64,000 nucleotides of DNA from Brevundimonas sp. (GTDB lineage Bacteria > Pseudomonadota > Alphaproteobacteria > Caulobacterales > Caulobacteraceae): assembly GCF_003248455.1 (NCBI RefSeq), contig NZ_QFNM01000005.1, positions 112,786 through 176,785 of the forward strand, read 5' to 3'. The position numbers were made by a program, and so were the translations under genes. Shown one piece after another: positions 8,081 through 18,200 of this stretch (position 1 is its first letter; every line of letters begins with the position of its first letter). A model generated the notes under the pieces. That model did not search any database. It was not told where the DNA came from and worked only from the letters and a program-made list of their open reading frames with translations.

Positions 8081-8971
8081 TCAGCCGGCCGCCCACGAAT
8101 GGGGCCTCAAGGCGTCGCTGCGTTCGGCGCATAGCGTCTTTAACCAGGCGCGCACCGTGCGGAGTCGGGCGGTGTCGTGGACCTCGCGGTGGGTGGCCAG
8201 CCAGAACCGTCGCTCGAGCAGGATCGTGGGCAGCACCCGCTCCAAGCCCGTCGCCATGAAACAGGGCAGGACGCCGATGCCGCCGCCCGCTGCGATGATC
8301 TGCCTCTGCGCCTGGATCGAGGAGGAGGCCAGGTGCGGCGTCAGGCCGGGCCGGATCTCGTCCAGGTATCGCAGTTCCGGCGCATAGATCAGATCGTCGA
8401 CATAGCCGACGATGTCGAAGCCGCTCAGCGCCTCCACCGTCTGCGGCGCTTCTCGGCGCGCCAGATAGTCGGGGGCGGCGTAAAGGGCCAATTGATAGGG
8501 CGTCAGCGGCTCGACGATCAGCCGCGCCGCATCCGGCGCCGCCAGCGTGATGGCCATGTCCACCTCGCGGCGGCTGGGCGACAGAAACCCGGCGTTGGCG
8601 GCCAGTTCGATTCTCAGGCCTGGACCGGCGCGCCGCAGGTCCGCCAGCGCCGGGGCCAGCAGCGTCACGCCGAACCCCTCGGAGGCGCTGATGCGGACCA
8701 CTCCGGCCAGCGTTTCCGGCTGGGTCACGCGGGCGACCGCCTCCATCGCGCCCTCCGCCTGAAGGCCGATATCCAGAAGCTGGGCGCCGGCCGCCGTGAG
8801 GTGCAGGCCTGTGGTGGAGCGCACCACCAGCGTCGATTTCAGCGCCGACTCCAGCCGCGCCACGCGACGGCCCACCGTCGCCGCATCCACTCCCAACCGC
8901 TGCGCCACGCCGCCCAGCGACCCCGCCCTGGCCGCCGCCACGAAGATGCGCAGATCGTCCCAGTCGAACAC
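8081..8971 (-). CDS. LysR-family transcriptional regulator
   Basis: A 296-residue regulator with an N-terminal winged helix-turn-helix (FDWDDLRIFVAAARAGSLGG, LGVDAATVGRRVARLE) over residues 1-60 and a LysR substrate-binding domain from about residue 90. It is transcribed divergently from mmsA, with 115 bases between the two start codons, the classical LysR arrangement, so valine-degradation control with an acyl-CoA or 3-hydroxyisobutyrate-type inducer is plausible. The effector cannot be told from sequence. Confidence 0.85.
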   Translation of the reverse strand: MFDWDDLRIFVAAARAGSLGGVAQRLGVDAATVGRRVARLESALKSTLVVRSTTGLHLTAAGAQLLDIGLQAEGAMEAVARVTQPETLAGVVRISASEGFGVTLLAPALADLRRAGPGLRIELAANAGFLSPSRREVDMAITLAAPDAARLIVEPLTPYQLALYAAPDYLARREAPQTVEALSGFDIVGYVDDLIYAPELRYLDEIRPGLTPHLASSSIQAQRQIIAAGGGIGVLPCFMATGLERVLPTILLERRFWLATHREVHDTARLRTVRAWLKTLCAERSDALRPHSWAAG

Positions 8972-9086
8972 GGTCCATGCCCCGCAAAAATGCAGATCGG
9001 TTCCTGCAACTTCGCATTATCGGGCCCGGCTTGGCGATGCTAGCAAGGCGGACACAAGAAAAACGATCATGGGAGACATCCAGGCC

Positions 9087-10589
9087 ATGCGCGACATTCG
9101 CCATTTCATCGACGGCGCCGCCTTCAACGGCGCGTCCGGGCGCTTCGCCGATGTGTTCGACCCCAACACCGGCGAGGTGCAGGCGCGCGTTCAACTGGCC
9201 GGCGTCGGCGAGGTCGATCGCGCAGTCCAGGCGGCGCAGAACGCCTTCGACGGCTGGGCCTCGACCAATCCGCAGCGCCGCGCCCGCGTCATGTTCGACT
9301 TCAAGCGCCTGGTGGAGGCGAACATCGACGAATTGGCCGAACTGCTGTCCAGCGAGCACGGCAAGGTCGTCGCGGACTCCAAGGGCGACATCCAGCGCGG
9401 GCTGGAAGTGATCGAATTCGCCTGCGGCATCCCCCACGCCTTGAAGGGCGAATACACGCAAGGGGCCGGGCCCGGCATCGACGTCTATTCGATGCGCCAG
9501 CCGCTGGGCGTGGTGGCGGGCGTCACCCCGTTCAACTTCCCCGCCATGATCCCGATGTGGATGTTCGGCGTGGCCATCGCGGTCGGCAACACCTTCGTGC
9601 TGAAGCCGTCCGAGCGCGATCCGTCGGCGCCGGTGCGTCTGGCCGAACTGATGCTGGAGGCCGGGGCGCCGAACGGCGTGCTGAACGTGGTGCATGGCGA
9701 CAAGACGGCGGTTGACGCCATCCTGACCCACCCGCTGGTGCACGCCGTCAGCTTCGTCGGGTCGTCCGACATCGCCCACTATGTCTATCAGACCGGCGCC
9801 GCCAACCATAAGCGCGTCCAAGCCATGGGCGGGGCCAAGAACCACGGCATCGTCCTGCCCGACGCCGACATGGATCAGGTCATCAAGGACCTGTCGGGCG
9901 CGGCCTATGGCTCGGCCGGCGAACGCTGCATGGCCCTGCCGGTGGTCGTGCCGGTCGGAAAGAAGACGGCGGACGAACTTCGCGAGCGGATGGTGGCGGA
10001 AATCCCGACCATGCGGGTCGGCGTCTCGACCGATGCGGGCGCCCACTATGGTCCCGTCGTCACCGCCCAGCATCGCGATCGCATCGCCGGGTGGATCGAG
10101 AAAGGCGTCCAGGAAGGCGCCGAACTGGTCGTCGACGGCCGCGACTTCAGCCTGCAGGGACATGAGAAGGGCTATTTCATCGGGCCGTCGCTGTTCGACC
10201 ATGTGAAGCCCGAGATGTCGTCCTATCAGGAGGAAATCTTCGGCCCGGTGCTGCAGATCGTGCGCGCCGAGACCTTCGAGGAGGCGCTGGCCCTGCCGTC
10301 GAACCACCAGTACGGCAATGGCGTCGCCATCTTCACCCAGAACGGCCGCGCGGCCCGCGACTTCGCCGCTCGCGTCAATGTCGGCATGGTGGGGATCAAT
10401 GTGCCAATCCCGGTGCCGGTCGCCTATCACACCTTCGGCGGCTGGAAGCGGTCGGCCTTCGGCGACATCAACCAGCACGGCATGGAGGGCCTCCGCTTCT
10501 GGACCAAGACCAAGACCGTGACGGCGCGCTGGCCCGACAGCGAACTGGAACACGCGGATTCGTCGTTCGTCATTCCGACGATGCGCTGA
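9087..10589 (+). CDS. mmsA: CoA-acylating methylmalonate-semialdehyde dehydrogenase
   Basis: A 500-residue aldehyde dehydrogenase that converts methylmalonate semialdehyde to propionyl-CoA (or malonate semialdehyde to acetyl-CoA) in valine and inositol breakdown. Visible motifs are TPFNFPAMIPMWMF, KPSERDPSAPVRLAELMLEAG, FVGSSDIAHYVY and the catalytic Cys in SAGERCMALPVV. The usual general-base Glu of other aldehyde dehydrogenases is replaced by the MGGAKNHGIVLPDA segment, a hallmark of the CoA-dependent MmsA subfamily. The start at 9087 has GGGAGA about ten bases upstream; ATG at 9069 would add six residues. It opens a valine catabolic cluster, although a 128-base spacer carrying a repeat element separates it from the next gene. 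Confidence 0.93.
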   Translation: MRDIRHFIDGAAFNGASGRFADVFDPNTGEVQARVQLAGVGEVDRAVQAAQNAFDGWASTNPQRRARVMFDFKRLVEANIDELAELLSSEHGKVVADSKGDIQRGLEVIEFACGIPHALKGEYTQGAGPGIDVYSMRQPLGVVAGVTPFNFPAMIPMWMFGVAIAVGNTFVLKPSERDPSAPVRLAELMLEAGAPNGVLNVVHGDKTAVDAILTHPLVHAVSFVGSSDIAHYVYQTGAANHKRVQAMGGAKNHGIVLPDADMDQVIKDLSGAAYGSAGERCMALPVVVPVGKKTADELRERMVAEIPTMRVGVSTDAGAHYGPVVTAQHRDRIAGWIEKGVQEGAELVVDGRDFSLQGHEKGYFIGPSLFDHVKPEMSSYQEEIFGPVLQIVRAETFEEALALPSNHQYGNGVAIFTQNGRAARDFAARVNVGMVGINVPIPVPVAYHTFGGWKRSAFGDINQHGMEGLRFWTKTKTVTARWPDSELEHADSSFVIPTMR

Positions 10590-10602
10590 TCCAAATACGA
10601 TC

Positions 10603-10704
10603 CGTCACCCTCGCCCTTGTGGCGAGGGTCCAGACGCCCGGTGGTCGGAGTAGGCCCCCAGGCGTCTGGGTTTATGGATCCTAGGCGCAAGGCCTAGGAT
10701 GACG
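10603..10704. repeat. REPIN-like pair of inverted hairpin repeats
   Basis: Two related hairpins face each other. The first is ACCCTCGCC-CTTGT-GGCGAGGGT (10607-10629), preceded by GTC. The second is ATCCTAGGC-GCAAG-GCCTAGGAT (10678-10700), followed by GACG. The first is the second's type in the opposite orientation: its CTTGT loop is the complement of ACAAG. Between them lies another perfect 9-bp inverted repeat, CCAGACGCC (10630-10638) with GGCGTCTGG (10661-10669). The same hairpin type recurs at 22926-22956 and 42249-42350, so this is a dispersed family of non-coding elements. Confidence 0.85.
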
Positions 10705-10717
10705 AGTTGAGGTGGCT

Positions 10718-11854
10718 ATGGATTTCGCCCTTAACGACGACCAACGCGCCATTCAGGACGCGGCGCGCGTCTTCGCCGACGCCGAACTGGCGCCGCATTC
10801 GGCCCGCTGGGACGAGGACAAGCATTTCCCCATCGAAGTGATGAAACAGGCGGCCGAGATGGGCTTTTGCGGCATCTATACGGGTGAGGAACACGGCGGC
10901 ATGGCCCTGGGCCGGGTCGAGGCGGCGCTGATCTTCGAGGAGCTGTCGCGCGGCGACGTGGCGACGGCGGCCTTCATCTCGATCCACAACATGGCGACTT
11001 GGATGATCGACCGCTTCGGCTCGGACGACCTGCGCGGGCAGTTCGCGCCGTCGCTGGTGACGATGGACAAGATCGCCAGCTATTGCCTGACCGAGCCGGG
11101 TTCGGGGTCGGATGCGGCGGCGCTGCGGACCACGGCGGTGCGCGACGGCGACCACTATGTGCTGAACGGGTCCAAAGCCTTCATCTCCGGCGCAGGCGTG
11201 TCGGACGTCTATGTCGTCATGGTCCGGACGGGCGGGGAGGGGGCGAAGGGCGTTTCCGCCATCGTCGTCGAGGCCGGAACGCCCGGTCTGTCGTTCGGCG
11301 CGCAGGAGAGGAAGATGGGCTGGAACGCCCAGCCCACCGCCATCGTCCAGTTCGACGACTGCCGCGTGCCGGTCGCCAATCTGTTGGGTGAAGAGGGGGC
11401 GGGCTTCAAATACGCCATGGCCGGTCTGGACGGCGGGCGTCTGAACATCGCCGCCTGTTCGCTCGGCGGGGCGCGGCTGGCGCTGGAGACGGCGCAAGAT
11501 TATGTCGCCAACCGCAAGCAGTTCGGCCGCCCGATCGGCGAGTTCCAGGCCCTGCAATTCCGTCTCGCTGACATGGCGACGGACCTGGAGGCGGCGCGTC
11601 TGATGGTGCTGCGCGGCGCCTGGGCCATCGACACCGATCACCCCGAAAAGACCAAATGGTGCGCCATGGCCAAGCGGATGGCCACCGACGCCTGTTTCCA
11701 CATCGCGGACGAGGCGCTGCAGCTTCACGGAGGCTACGGCTATCTGAAGGACTATCCGCTGGAACGGATCGTGCGCGATCTGCGGGTCCACCGCATCCTG
11801 GAGGGCACGAACGAAATCATGCGCGTCATCGTCGCGCGGGAGATGGCGAAATGA
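10718..11854 (+). CDS. Acyl-CoA dehydrogenase, probable isobutyryl-CoA dehydrogenase
   Basis: A 378-residue FAD flavoenzyme that oxidises an acyl-CoA to its 2,3-enoyl form, passing electrons to ETF. Family motifs are YCLTEPGSGSDAAALRTTA (flavin and substrate contacts), KAFISGAGVSDVYVVM, QFGRPIGEFQALQF and the C-terminal LEGTNEIMRVIVARE, with the catalytic Glu in the LEGTNEI motif as in short/branched-chain dehydrogenases. Because it lies between mmsA and the 3-hydroxyisobutyryl-CoA hydrolase gene, isobutyryl-CoA (valine pathway) is the likely substrate. ATG at 10718 has GAGG at the right distance. The stop overlaps the next start as ATGA. Confidence 0.88.
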   Translation: MDFALNDDQRAIQDAARVFADAELAPHSARWDEDKHFPIEVMKQAAEMGFCGIYTGEEHGGMALGRVEAALIFEELSRGDVATAAFISIHNMATWMIDRFGSDDLRGQFAPSLVTMDKIASYCLTEPGSGSDAAALRTTAVRDGDHYVLNGSKAFISGAGVSDVYVVMVRTGGEGAKGVSAIVVEAGTPGLSFGAQERKMGWNAQPTAIVQFDDCRVPVANLLGEEGAGFKYAMAGLDGGRLNIAACSLGGARLALETAQDYVANRKQFGRPIGEFQALQFRLADMATDLEAARLMVLRGAWAIDTDHPEKTKWCAMAKRMATDACFHIADEALQLHGGYGYLKDYPLERIVRDLRVHRILEGTNEIMRVIVAREMAK

Positions 11855-12900
11855 GCGAAGCGGATGTCATCACCCGCGTCGAAAATGGCGTCGGCCGCAT
11901 CACTCTGAACCGCCCCAAGGCGATCCATGCGCTGAACCGTACCATGTGCGAGACGATGATCGCGGCGCTGCTGGCGTGGCGCTATGATGCGACAGTGCAA
12001 TCCGTTCTGATCGACCACGCGGGCGAGCGCGGCTTCTGCGCGGGCGGCGATATCCGCATGATTGCCGACAGCGGGGCGGGCGACGGCGTGGATGCGCGCG
12101 CCTTTTTCCTGGCGGAGTATCGGCTGAACGCCCTGCTGTTCGGCTATCCCAAGCCGATCACAGCCATCGTGGACGGCATCGTCATGGGCGGCGGGGTCGG
12201 GATTTCGGAGCCGGCGGCGGTCCGCATCGCCACTGAACGGACCACCTACGCCATGCCCGAGACCGGCATCGGTCTGTATCCCGAGGTCGGGGGCGGTTGG
12301 TTCCTGCCGCGCCTGCCGGGCCAGACCGGCGTCTGGATCGGCCTGACGGGCGCGCGGCTGAAGGCGGCGGACACAGTGGCCCTGGGCATCCACACCCATT
12401 TCACGCCCAGCGAGGGCGTCGAGGCGTTGAAGGCCGATCTGCTGGCCGCCCCCGGCGATCCGGCCGCCGTGGCCGCGCGCCACGCCAAGGACGCAGGACC
12501 TGCGCCGCTGGCGCCGCATCGCGCGGCTATCGACCGACTGTTCGCCTTCGATACGGTGGAAGAGATTTTTGCGGCGCTTGAGGCCGATGGGTCGGACTGG
12601 GCTTCGACGCAACTGGCGACGCTGAAGACCAAGTCGCCGACTTCTCTAAAGGTCACGCTGCGCCACATTCGCCAAGGCGCCAAGGCCGCGTCGTTCAGCG
12701 ACAATATGGCCGTCGAATATGCGATCAGCGGCCGGATCGGCGCCACGCACGACTTCCAGGAAGGCGTAAGAGCCGTGATCGTGGACAAGGACAATGCGCC
12801 GCGATGGTCGCCGGCGGACCTGGCGGGCGTTCAGGCCTCGACGCTGGACGAGCTGTTCGCGCCCCTGCCGGACAATGAAAAATGGACGCCGCTGCCCTGA
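11851..12900 (+). CDS. 3-hydroxyisobutyryl-CoA hydrolase (enoyl-CoA hydratase/isomerase family)
   Basis: A 349-residue crotonase-fold protein. The oxyanion-hole segments GERGFCAGGDIRMI and ITAIVDGIVMGGGVGISEP, the ETGIGLYPEVGGGWFLPRLPG motif and the extended C-terminal domain (family length about 350, versus 260 for simple hydratases) identify it as a 3-hydroxyisobutyryl-CoA hydrolase type. It hydrolyses 3-hydroxyisobutyryl-CoA to free acid, the step between the hydratase and mmsB in valine degradation. It is translationally coupled to the preceding dehydrogenase (ATGA overlap). A separate enoyl-CoA hydratase for the preceding step is not in this cluster. Confidence 0.88.
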   Translation: MSEADVITRVENGVGRITLNRPKAIHALNRTMCETMIAALLAWRYDATVQSVLIDHAGERGFCAGGDIRMIADSGAGDGVDARAFFLAEYRLNALLFGYPKPITAIVDGIVMGGGVGISEPAAVRIATERTTYAMPETGIGLYPEVGGGWFLPRLPGQTGVWIGLTGARLKAADTVALGIHTHFTPSEGVEALKADLLAAPGDPAAVAARHAKDAGPAPLAPHRAAIDRLFAFDTVEEIFAALEADGSDWASTQLATLKTKSPTSLKVTLRHIRQGAKAASFSDNMAVEYAISGRIGATHDFQEGVRAVIVDKDNAPRWSPADLAGVQASTLDELFAPLPDNEKWTPLP

Positions 12901-12930
12901 CGGCGGCGCCCACCTAAAGGGAGACAGACC

Positions 12931-13830
12931 ATGACCAAGATCGCCTTCATCGGCCTGGGCAACATGGGTGGCGGCATGGCCGCCAACCAGGCCAGGGCCG
13001 GACATGCCGTCGCCGCCTTCGATCTGTCGCCCAGCGCGCTGGAGCGGGCCGCCTCGGTCGGCTGCGCGCCTGTCGGTTCGGTCGCCGAGGCGGTCAAGGA
13101 CGCCGAGGTGGTGATCACCATGCTGCCCGCCGGGCCCCATGTGCTGAAGGTCTATTCCGAACAGATCGTGGGCGCGGCGCCCAGCAGCGCCCTTCTGCTG
13201 GACTGCTCCACCATCGACGTCGAGACGGCGCGAAAGGTGGCGGACCTGGCCAAGGGCGCGGGCTACGCCTTTGCGGACGCGCCGGTGTCGGGCGGAACGG
13301 CGGCGGCGGACGCCGGAACCCTGGCCTTCATGGTCGGCTGCGACGAGGGGGATTTCGCGCGCGTCGAGACGGCCCTGGCGCCGATGAGCCGCATCGCCAT
13401 CCGCGCCGGCGATCATGGCGCTGGCCAGGCGGCCAAGATCTGCAACAACATGCTCTTGGGCATTTCCATGTTGGGAACGTGCGAGGCTATCGCCCTGGCC
13501 GAGAAACTGGGGTTGGACACCGAACGGTTCTTCGAGATCGCGTCCAAATCCTCGGGCCAGTGCTGGAGCGTGACCAGCTACTATCCTTGGCCGGGCCCGG
13601 TTCCGACCGCGCCGTCCAACCGCGATTACCAGGCTGGTTTCGCCGCGGCCATGATGCTGAAGGACCTGAAACTGGCCCAGGACGCGGCCGCCAAGTCGGG
13701 CGCATCGACGCCGCTGGGCGCCCAGGCCGAAGCCCTTTACGCCCTGTTCGACGGCATCGGCCATGGCGGGCGGGATTTTTCGGCCGTGCTGCAACTCCTG
13801 CGCGGGCGACTTTCAGAACTGGACGTTTGA
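12931..13830 (+). CDS. mmsB: 3-hydroxyisobutyrate dehydrogenase
   Basis: A 299-residue NAD-dependent beta-hydroxyacid dehydrogenase that oxidises 3-hydroxyisobutyrate to methylmalonate semialdehyde, the substrate of MmsA. It begins with a Rossmann motif (FIGLGNMGGGMAANQARAGH), has the substrate loop DAPVSGGTAAADAGTLAFMV and the catalytic Lys region GAGQAAKICNNMLLGISM. A ribosome site (AAAGGGAGA) precedes the ATG. It is the last gene of the valine cluster. A short inverted repeat (GAAGAA at 13829, TTCTTC at 13842) follows the stop, but without a T-tract it is a weak terminator candidate. Confidence 0.93.
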   Translation: MTKIAFIGLGNMGGGMAANQARAGHAVAAFDLSPSALERAASVGCAPVGSVAEAVKDAEVVITMLPAGPHVLKVYSEQIVGAAPSSALLLDCSTIDVETARKVADLAKGAGYAFADAPVSGGTAAADAGTLAFMVGCDEGDFARVETALAPMSRIAIRAGDHGAGQAAKICNNMLLGISMLGTCEAIALAEKLGLDTERFFEIASKSSGQCWSVTSYYPWPGPVPTAPSNRDYQAGFAAAMMLKDLKLAQDAAAKSGASTPLGAQAEALYALFDGIGHGGRDFSAVLQLLRGRLSELDV

Positions 13831-14154
13831 AGAAGTTTCGATTCTTCGCGACCTGAAGCCGAACGGCGGTTGCGGCGGCTTATGGCGGGGCGCCTGCGAC
13901 CAAGCCGCGCGGGCGGCATGGGCGTCTGGCCATGGGTGTCGACAAGGCGATTGAAAAGAAACAAGATTTCAGGCCGGTTCTGCGACGGCTATGTCCCGGC
14001 GCCTCATCGGCCCTGCTGTCGCTGCCGCAAATTGGTTGAATTGCGACCCTCGCCCGCTTGCGGCCATGATGACTCCTGTGTCATGTAACCGCTTACATTC
14101 ATATCGACGGATCTTCGATAAGAGGCCGGGACGATAGGGTAAGGGAGACGAAGA
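13831..14154. other. Intergenic region between mmsB and lacI
   Basis: No gene is recognised in this 324-base stretch; the short open frames have no family features. Its downstream end holds the LacI-type operator (14083-14098) and the leader of the lacI gene. The segment around 14028-14046 (AATTGGTTGAATTGCGAC) is the most AT-rich and may hold promoter elements, though I cannot define clean -35 and -10 boxes. Confidence 0.5.
14083..14098. promoter_or_regulatory. LacI-type operator upstream of lacI
   Basis: ATGTAACCGCTTACAT is a near-perfect 16-base palindrome (arms ATGTAA and TTACAT) with the central CG step typical of LacI/GalR-family operators. It lies 56 bases before the lacI start, so autoregulation and control of the downstream sugar genes are likely. 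The same core, GTAACCGGTTAC, occurs between malK and the second TonB-dependent receptor at 27358-27369. Confidence 0.75.
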
Positions 14155-15234
14155 TTGGACATGGCCGCACCGACCGCCGCGTCGTCCAACGGGCGGGAAA
14201 GGTCGCCTCTCGGCAAGGCCGCCACCATGCGCGACGTGGCCGAGCGCGCCCAGGTGTCGGTGGCGTCGGTCTCTCGCGTGCTGAACGGCCTGGGCGTCAC
14301 CTCCGACGCCACGCGTCAGCGCGTGCTCGATGCCGTGGAACATCTGCGATACGTCCCCCATTTCGGCGCGCGCAGCCTGTCGACCAGCAAGAACGACACC
14401 ATCGGCGTGATCCTGCCGGACCTGTTCGGCGAGTTCTTTTCGGAGCTGATCCGAGGCATGGACCTGGCCGCGCGGGCGCACGGCAAGCATTTGATCGTGT
14501 CCAGTTCGCATGACGGCGCCGACGACACCCTCGCCGCCGTGCGCTCCATGCGCGGGCGGGTGGACGGGATGATCGTCCTGTCGCCTCATCTCGGCGCCGC
14601 CAACCTGGCCTCGGAGTTCGCCGGCCGGATGCCCGTGCTGCTGATGAACGGCGGAACGGCCGAGGCGGGGCGCGGCTCCATCGTCATCGACAATCACGGC
14701 GGCGCGGTCGCGGCGGTCCGGCATCTGCTGGGCGGCGGTCGTCGCCGCATCGCCCATATTCGCGGGGCCGGCGGCAACGTCGAGGCCGACACCCGCGCCG
14801 CCGGCTATGTCGCGGCCCTGGACGGCCAGGCGCCGATCATCGTCGAGGGAGACTTCTCGCAGGCGTCCGGCCACCGCGCGGCGACCCGGTTGCTGGCCAT
14901 GTCCGAGCGCCCCGACGCCGTCTTCGCCGCCAACGACATGATGGCCGTCGGCGCCCTGCTGGCCTTTCAGGAGGCCGGGGTGCGCTGTCCCGAAGACATC
15001 GCGGTGGTCGGTTTCGACGACGTGCCTATCGCCGCCCTGATGCGGCCCGCGCTGACCACCATGCGCGTCAATATCGCGGAAATCGGCCGCCGAGGCGTCG
15101 AACGCTTGATCGGCCTGGTGCAGGCCGGCCAGAGCGTCGACGCCCAGGACACCGCTTGCGAAATCGTTCGGCCGATCCTGGTCGAGCGCCAGTCCACCGC
15201 GGCGGCTTCGTCCGCCAGGTTCAACAAAGGGTGA
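14155..15234 (+). CDS. LacI-family transcriptional regulator of the carbohydrate locus
   Basis: A 359-residue repressor-type regulator. After about 22 extra residues, the LacI headpiece is clear: ATMRDVAERAQVSVASVSRVLNG with recognition helix SVASVSRVLN, then the hinge region, then a periplasmic-binding-protein-like sensor domain (IGVILPDLFGEFFSELIRGM, PDAVFAANDMMAVGALLAFQ, DIAVVGFDDVPIAALMRPALTTMR). The effector is presumably an oligosaccharide released by the neighbouring enzymes. A TTG start at 14155 is chosen because GGGAGA lies six bases upstream; ATG at 14161 is possible but 12 bases from that site. A palindromic operator sits 56 bases upstream. Confidence 0.9.
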   Translation: MDMAAPTAASSNGRERSPLGKAATMRDVAERAQVSVASVSRVLNGLGVTSDATRQRVLDAVEHLRYVPHFGARSLSTSKNDTIGVILPDLFGEFFSELIRGMDLAARAHGKHLIVSSSHDGADDTLAAVRSMRGRVDGMIVLSPHLGAANLASEFAGRMPVLLMNGGTAEAGRGSIVIDNHGGAVAAVRHLLGGGRRRIAHIRGAGGNVEADTRAAGYVAALDGQAPIIVEGDFSQASGHRAATRLLAMSERPDAVFAANDMMAVGALLAFQEAGVRCPEDIAVVGFDDVPIAALMRPALTTMRVNIAEIGRRGVERLIGLVQAGQSVDAQDTACEIVRPILVERQSTAAASSARFNKG

Positions 15235-15284
15235 GGGCCGTCATGCCGACGCCAGCCGATCCCATCAGGAGGGGAGAACTCAGG

Positions 15285-18200
15285 ATGAACCCGTTCACTA
15301 CACGCAAGGCCGCCTTGGCCGCCGCCTCGGCCATCGCCATAAGCTTGGCGGTCGTCGGCGGCGCACAGGCGCAGAACGCGACCACTACGCTTAGGGGCGC
15401 GGTCTTCGACGGGCAGACGGCCGAGGCCGGCGCCACCGTGGTCGCGACCGAGGTATCGACCGGCTACGCCACCCGATCGCGCGTCGGAACCGACGGGCGT
15501 TACGTGCTATCGGGCCTGCGCCCAGGGACCTATCGGGTGCAGGTGACGAGCGCAGATGGTCAGACGGCCGAGGAAACCGTGACCCTTTCGCTCGGCCAGG
15601 TGGGCACGCTGAATCTCGACGTGGGCGCGACCGGCGCGACCGGCGCGGCTACGGAGGGCGCGACGGAACTGAGCGACATCGTCGTCACGGGGCGTCGCGT
15701 GTTCGAGGTGCGCACGCCCGAGGTCGCCACCAACGTCACCCAACAGCAGATCAACAACCTGCCGCAGATCAGCCGCAACTTCCTGAACTTCGCCGCCCTG
15801 GCCCCCGGCCTGCGCGTGACCGAGGACGACACTGAACGAACCATCTCGGCCGGCGGCCAGACGGCCCAGGCGATCAATGTGTTCATCGACGGTCAGAACC
15901 GCAAATCGCTGATCAACGACGGCGGCGTCGCCGGTCAGGACGACAGCCGCGGCACGCCCTTCCCACAGGGCGCCGTGCAGGAATTCCGCGTCATCAGCCA
16001 GAACTTCAAGGCCGAGTACGAACAGGCCGGTTCGGCGATCATCACCGCCGTCACCCGCTCGGGCACAAACGAGTTCCACGGCGACGCCTTCGTCTTCTAC
16101 CAAGACCCCGACTGGGTCGAGCAGGACGAGGTTTCGCGGCGTCGCGGCGCCGAAAAGGCCCCGGTGCGTCGTCTGCAATACGGCGCCAGCCTGGGCGGGC
16201 CGATCATCCAGGATCGCCTGCACTTCTTCGGCGCCTATGAGCGCAAGGACGAGGACCGGGTCGCCCAGTCGTTCCTGAACCGGACCGAATACAGCGACTT
16301 CTTCGCGGGGGACCTCGGCGCCGTCTCGACGCCCTACGAGCAGGACGTCTTTTTCGGCAAGCTGTCCTGGCAGATCGACGACCGTCAGCGTCTGGAACTC
16401 AGCACCGAATACAAGACCGAAGAGGACATACGCGGCGCCAGCGGCCAGAACGCGCCCAGCCGCGCCGCTCGCAACAATGGCGAGACCCAGGCCTTCAACC
16501 TGCGTCACCAGTTCCAGGGCCAGCATTTCCTGAACGAGTTCTCGATCGACTATCTGAAGTCGAGCTACGAGCAGTCGGTGATCAACGGCGGCGACTACGG
16601 CCGCCAGTATGTGATCTTTAACGACAACCTGCCGGACAGCCCCTCCAACCCGGCGAGCGCGGGCTTCCAGTATAATGTCAACAATCGGAACTCGACCGTC
16701 TTTACCGCCGGCGGGCGCGCCGACGCTCAATTTCTGGAACAGAAAAGCACGACGATCCGCAACGATCTGACCATACCGGACCTGGAATGGATGGGCACGC
16801 ACACCATCAAGATGGGTGCGAAATATTCGATGCAGAACTATTTCGTTCAGAAGGATTTCGGTCGCAATCCGACCTTCACCTACGACATCGACGCCCGGCC
16901 CGAAATCAATGGAAGCCGTGAGATTCCCGTCGCCGTGGATCTCGGCGTCGCCGTGCCGCCGGCCGATGTGGATAACAACGTCATCGGCCTCTACATTCAG
17001 GACGACTGGCAGATCACGGACAAGCTGGAAATCAACCTCGGCATCCGGTGGGACTACGAGGACAACGCCGTCAACAACGACTATCGCACGCCCGATTCGA
17101 TCCGGGACATGCTGGCTGCGATCCAAAATCTGCCAGGTTACGATTTCCCGTCCTATTTCAATCCGAACGACTACATCTCCGACGGTGATCGCAAGGCCTT
17201 CAAGGGCGCGTTCCAGCCCCGCTTTGGCTTCTCCTACGATGTCTTCGGGGACGAACGGACGGTCGTCTTCGGCGGAGCCGGCCGCTACTATGATCGGATC
17301 GGTTTCAACTTCGCCTTCGACGAGCGCTTCAAGCCGTTCCAGTTCAACAAGACCATCTATTTCACGCGTGATGGGTCGCCGATTCAAACGGGCACGGACG
17401 GGTCGGGTAATCCGACCTTCACCAACACCGTGGCGTGGAATGCGTCCTATCTGACGCCGGCCGGTCTCGACCCTCTGCTGGCGGCGAGCCCGGGTTCAGG
17501 CGAGGTGTTCCTGGTCAAGAACGATTTCGAACCGCCGCGCACCGATCAGTTCAACCTCGGCGTACGCCAGAAATTCGGCGCCTGGCAGACGGCTCTGACC
17601 CTCGCCGCCGGTCGCACCAAGGGCGAGTCCGCCTGGTACATCGCCAACGCCTTGAACGAGACCGGAGGCCGCTTCAACGGTCCAAACCCGACATCGGTCG
17701 GATTCCCCCAGTTCCGAAACGCCATCTTCTTCCAGAACACGGACAAGGAACGGGAGTACAAGGCGATCTACATCACCGCCGACAAACCCTATAACGCCGA
17801 AGACCGCTGGGGCTTCAACGTCGCCTACACCTATATGGACGCGACCCAGAACGGCAGCCGGGACAACGGCTACGGCGCTTTCGACTTCGACTACAATGTG
17901 CCGGCCCTGTCGCCCAAGTATCGGTCGTCGACCGACGAGCGTCATCGTATCGTGGCCTCCGGTACGCTGGGTCTGCCCGCTGACTTCCTGCTGTCAGGCA
18001 TCGTTACCCTGGGTTCGGGACTGCCGTACAACATCAACGATTGTCCGGACGCGCCGGCCGGCGGCCCCAACATCTGTTGGAACGCAGGAAACCCCGAGAA
18101 GCGAGCTTTCCTGCCTGGCCTCAACTTCGCCTATCGCCAGGTCGATCTACGCCTGACCAAGGGCTTCGATGTCTTCGGCGGACAGCGGGTGGAGTTCATC

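Noticed and set aside
8004..10553. An 849-codon open frame on the minus strand over the LysR and mmsA genes
   Set aside because: It lies opposite mmsA, which has clear aldehyde dehydrogenase motifs, and its product is a low-complexity His/Arg/Gly-rich sequence. Long antisense open frames are normal in DNA with strong GC third-position bias.
15507..17387. A 626-codon minus-strand open frame over the first TonB-dependent receptor
   Set aside because: It is the complementary shadow of the receptor gene and lacks any recognised motif.
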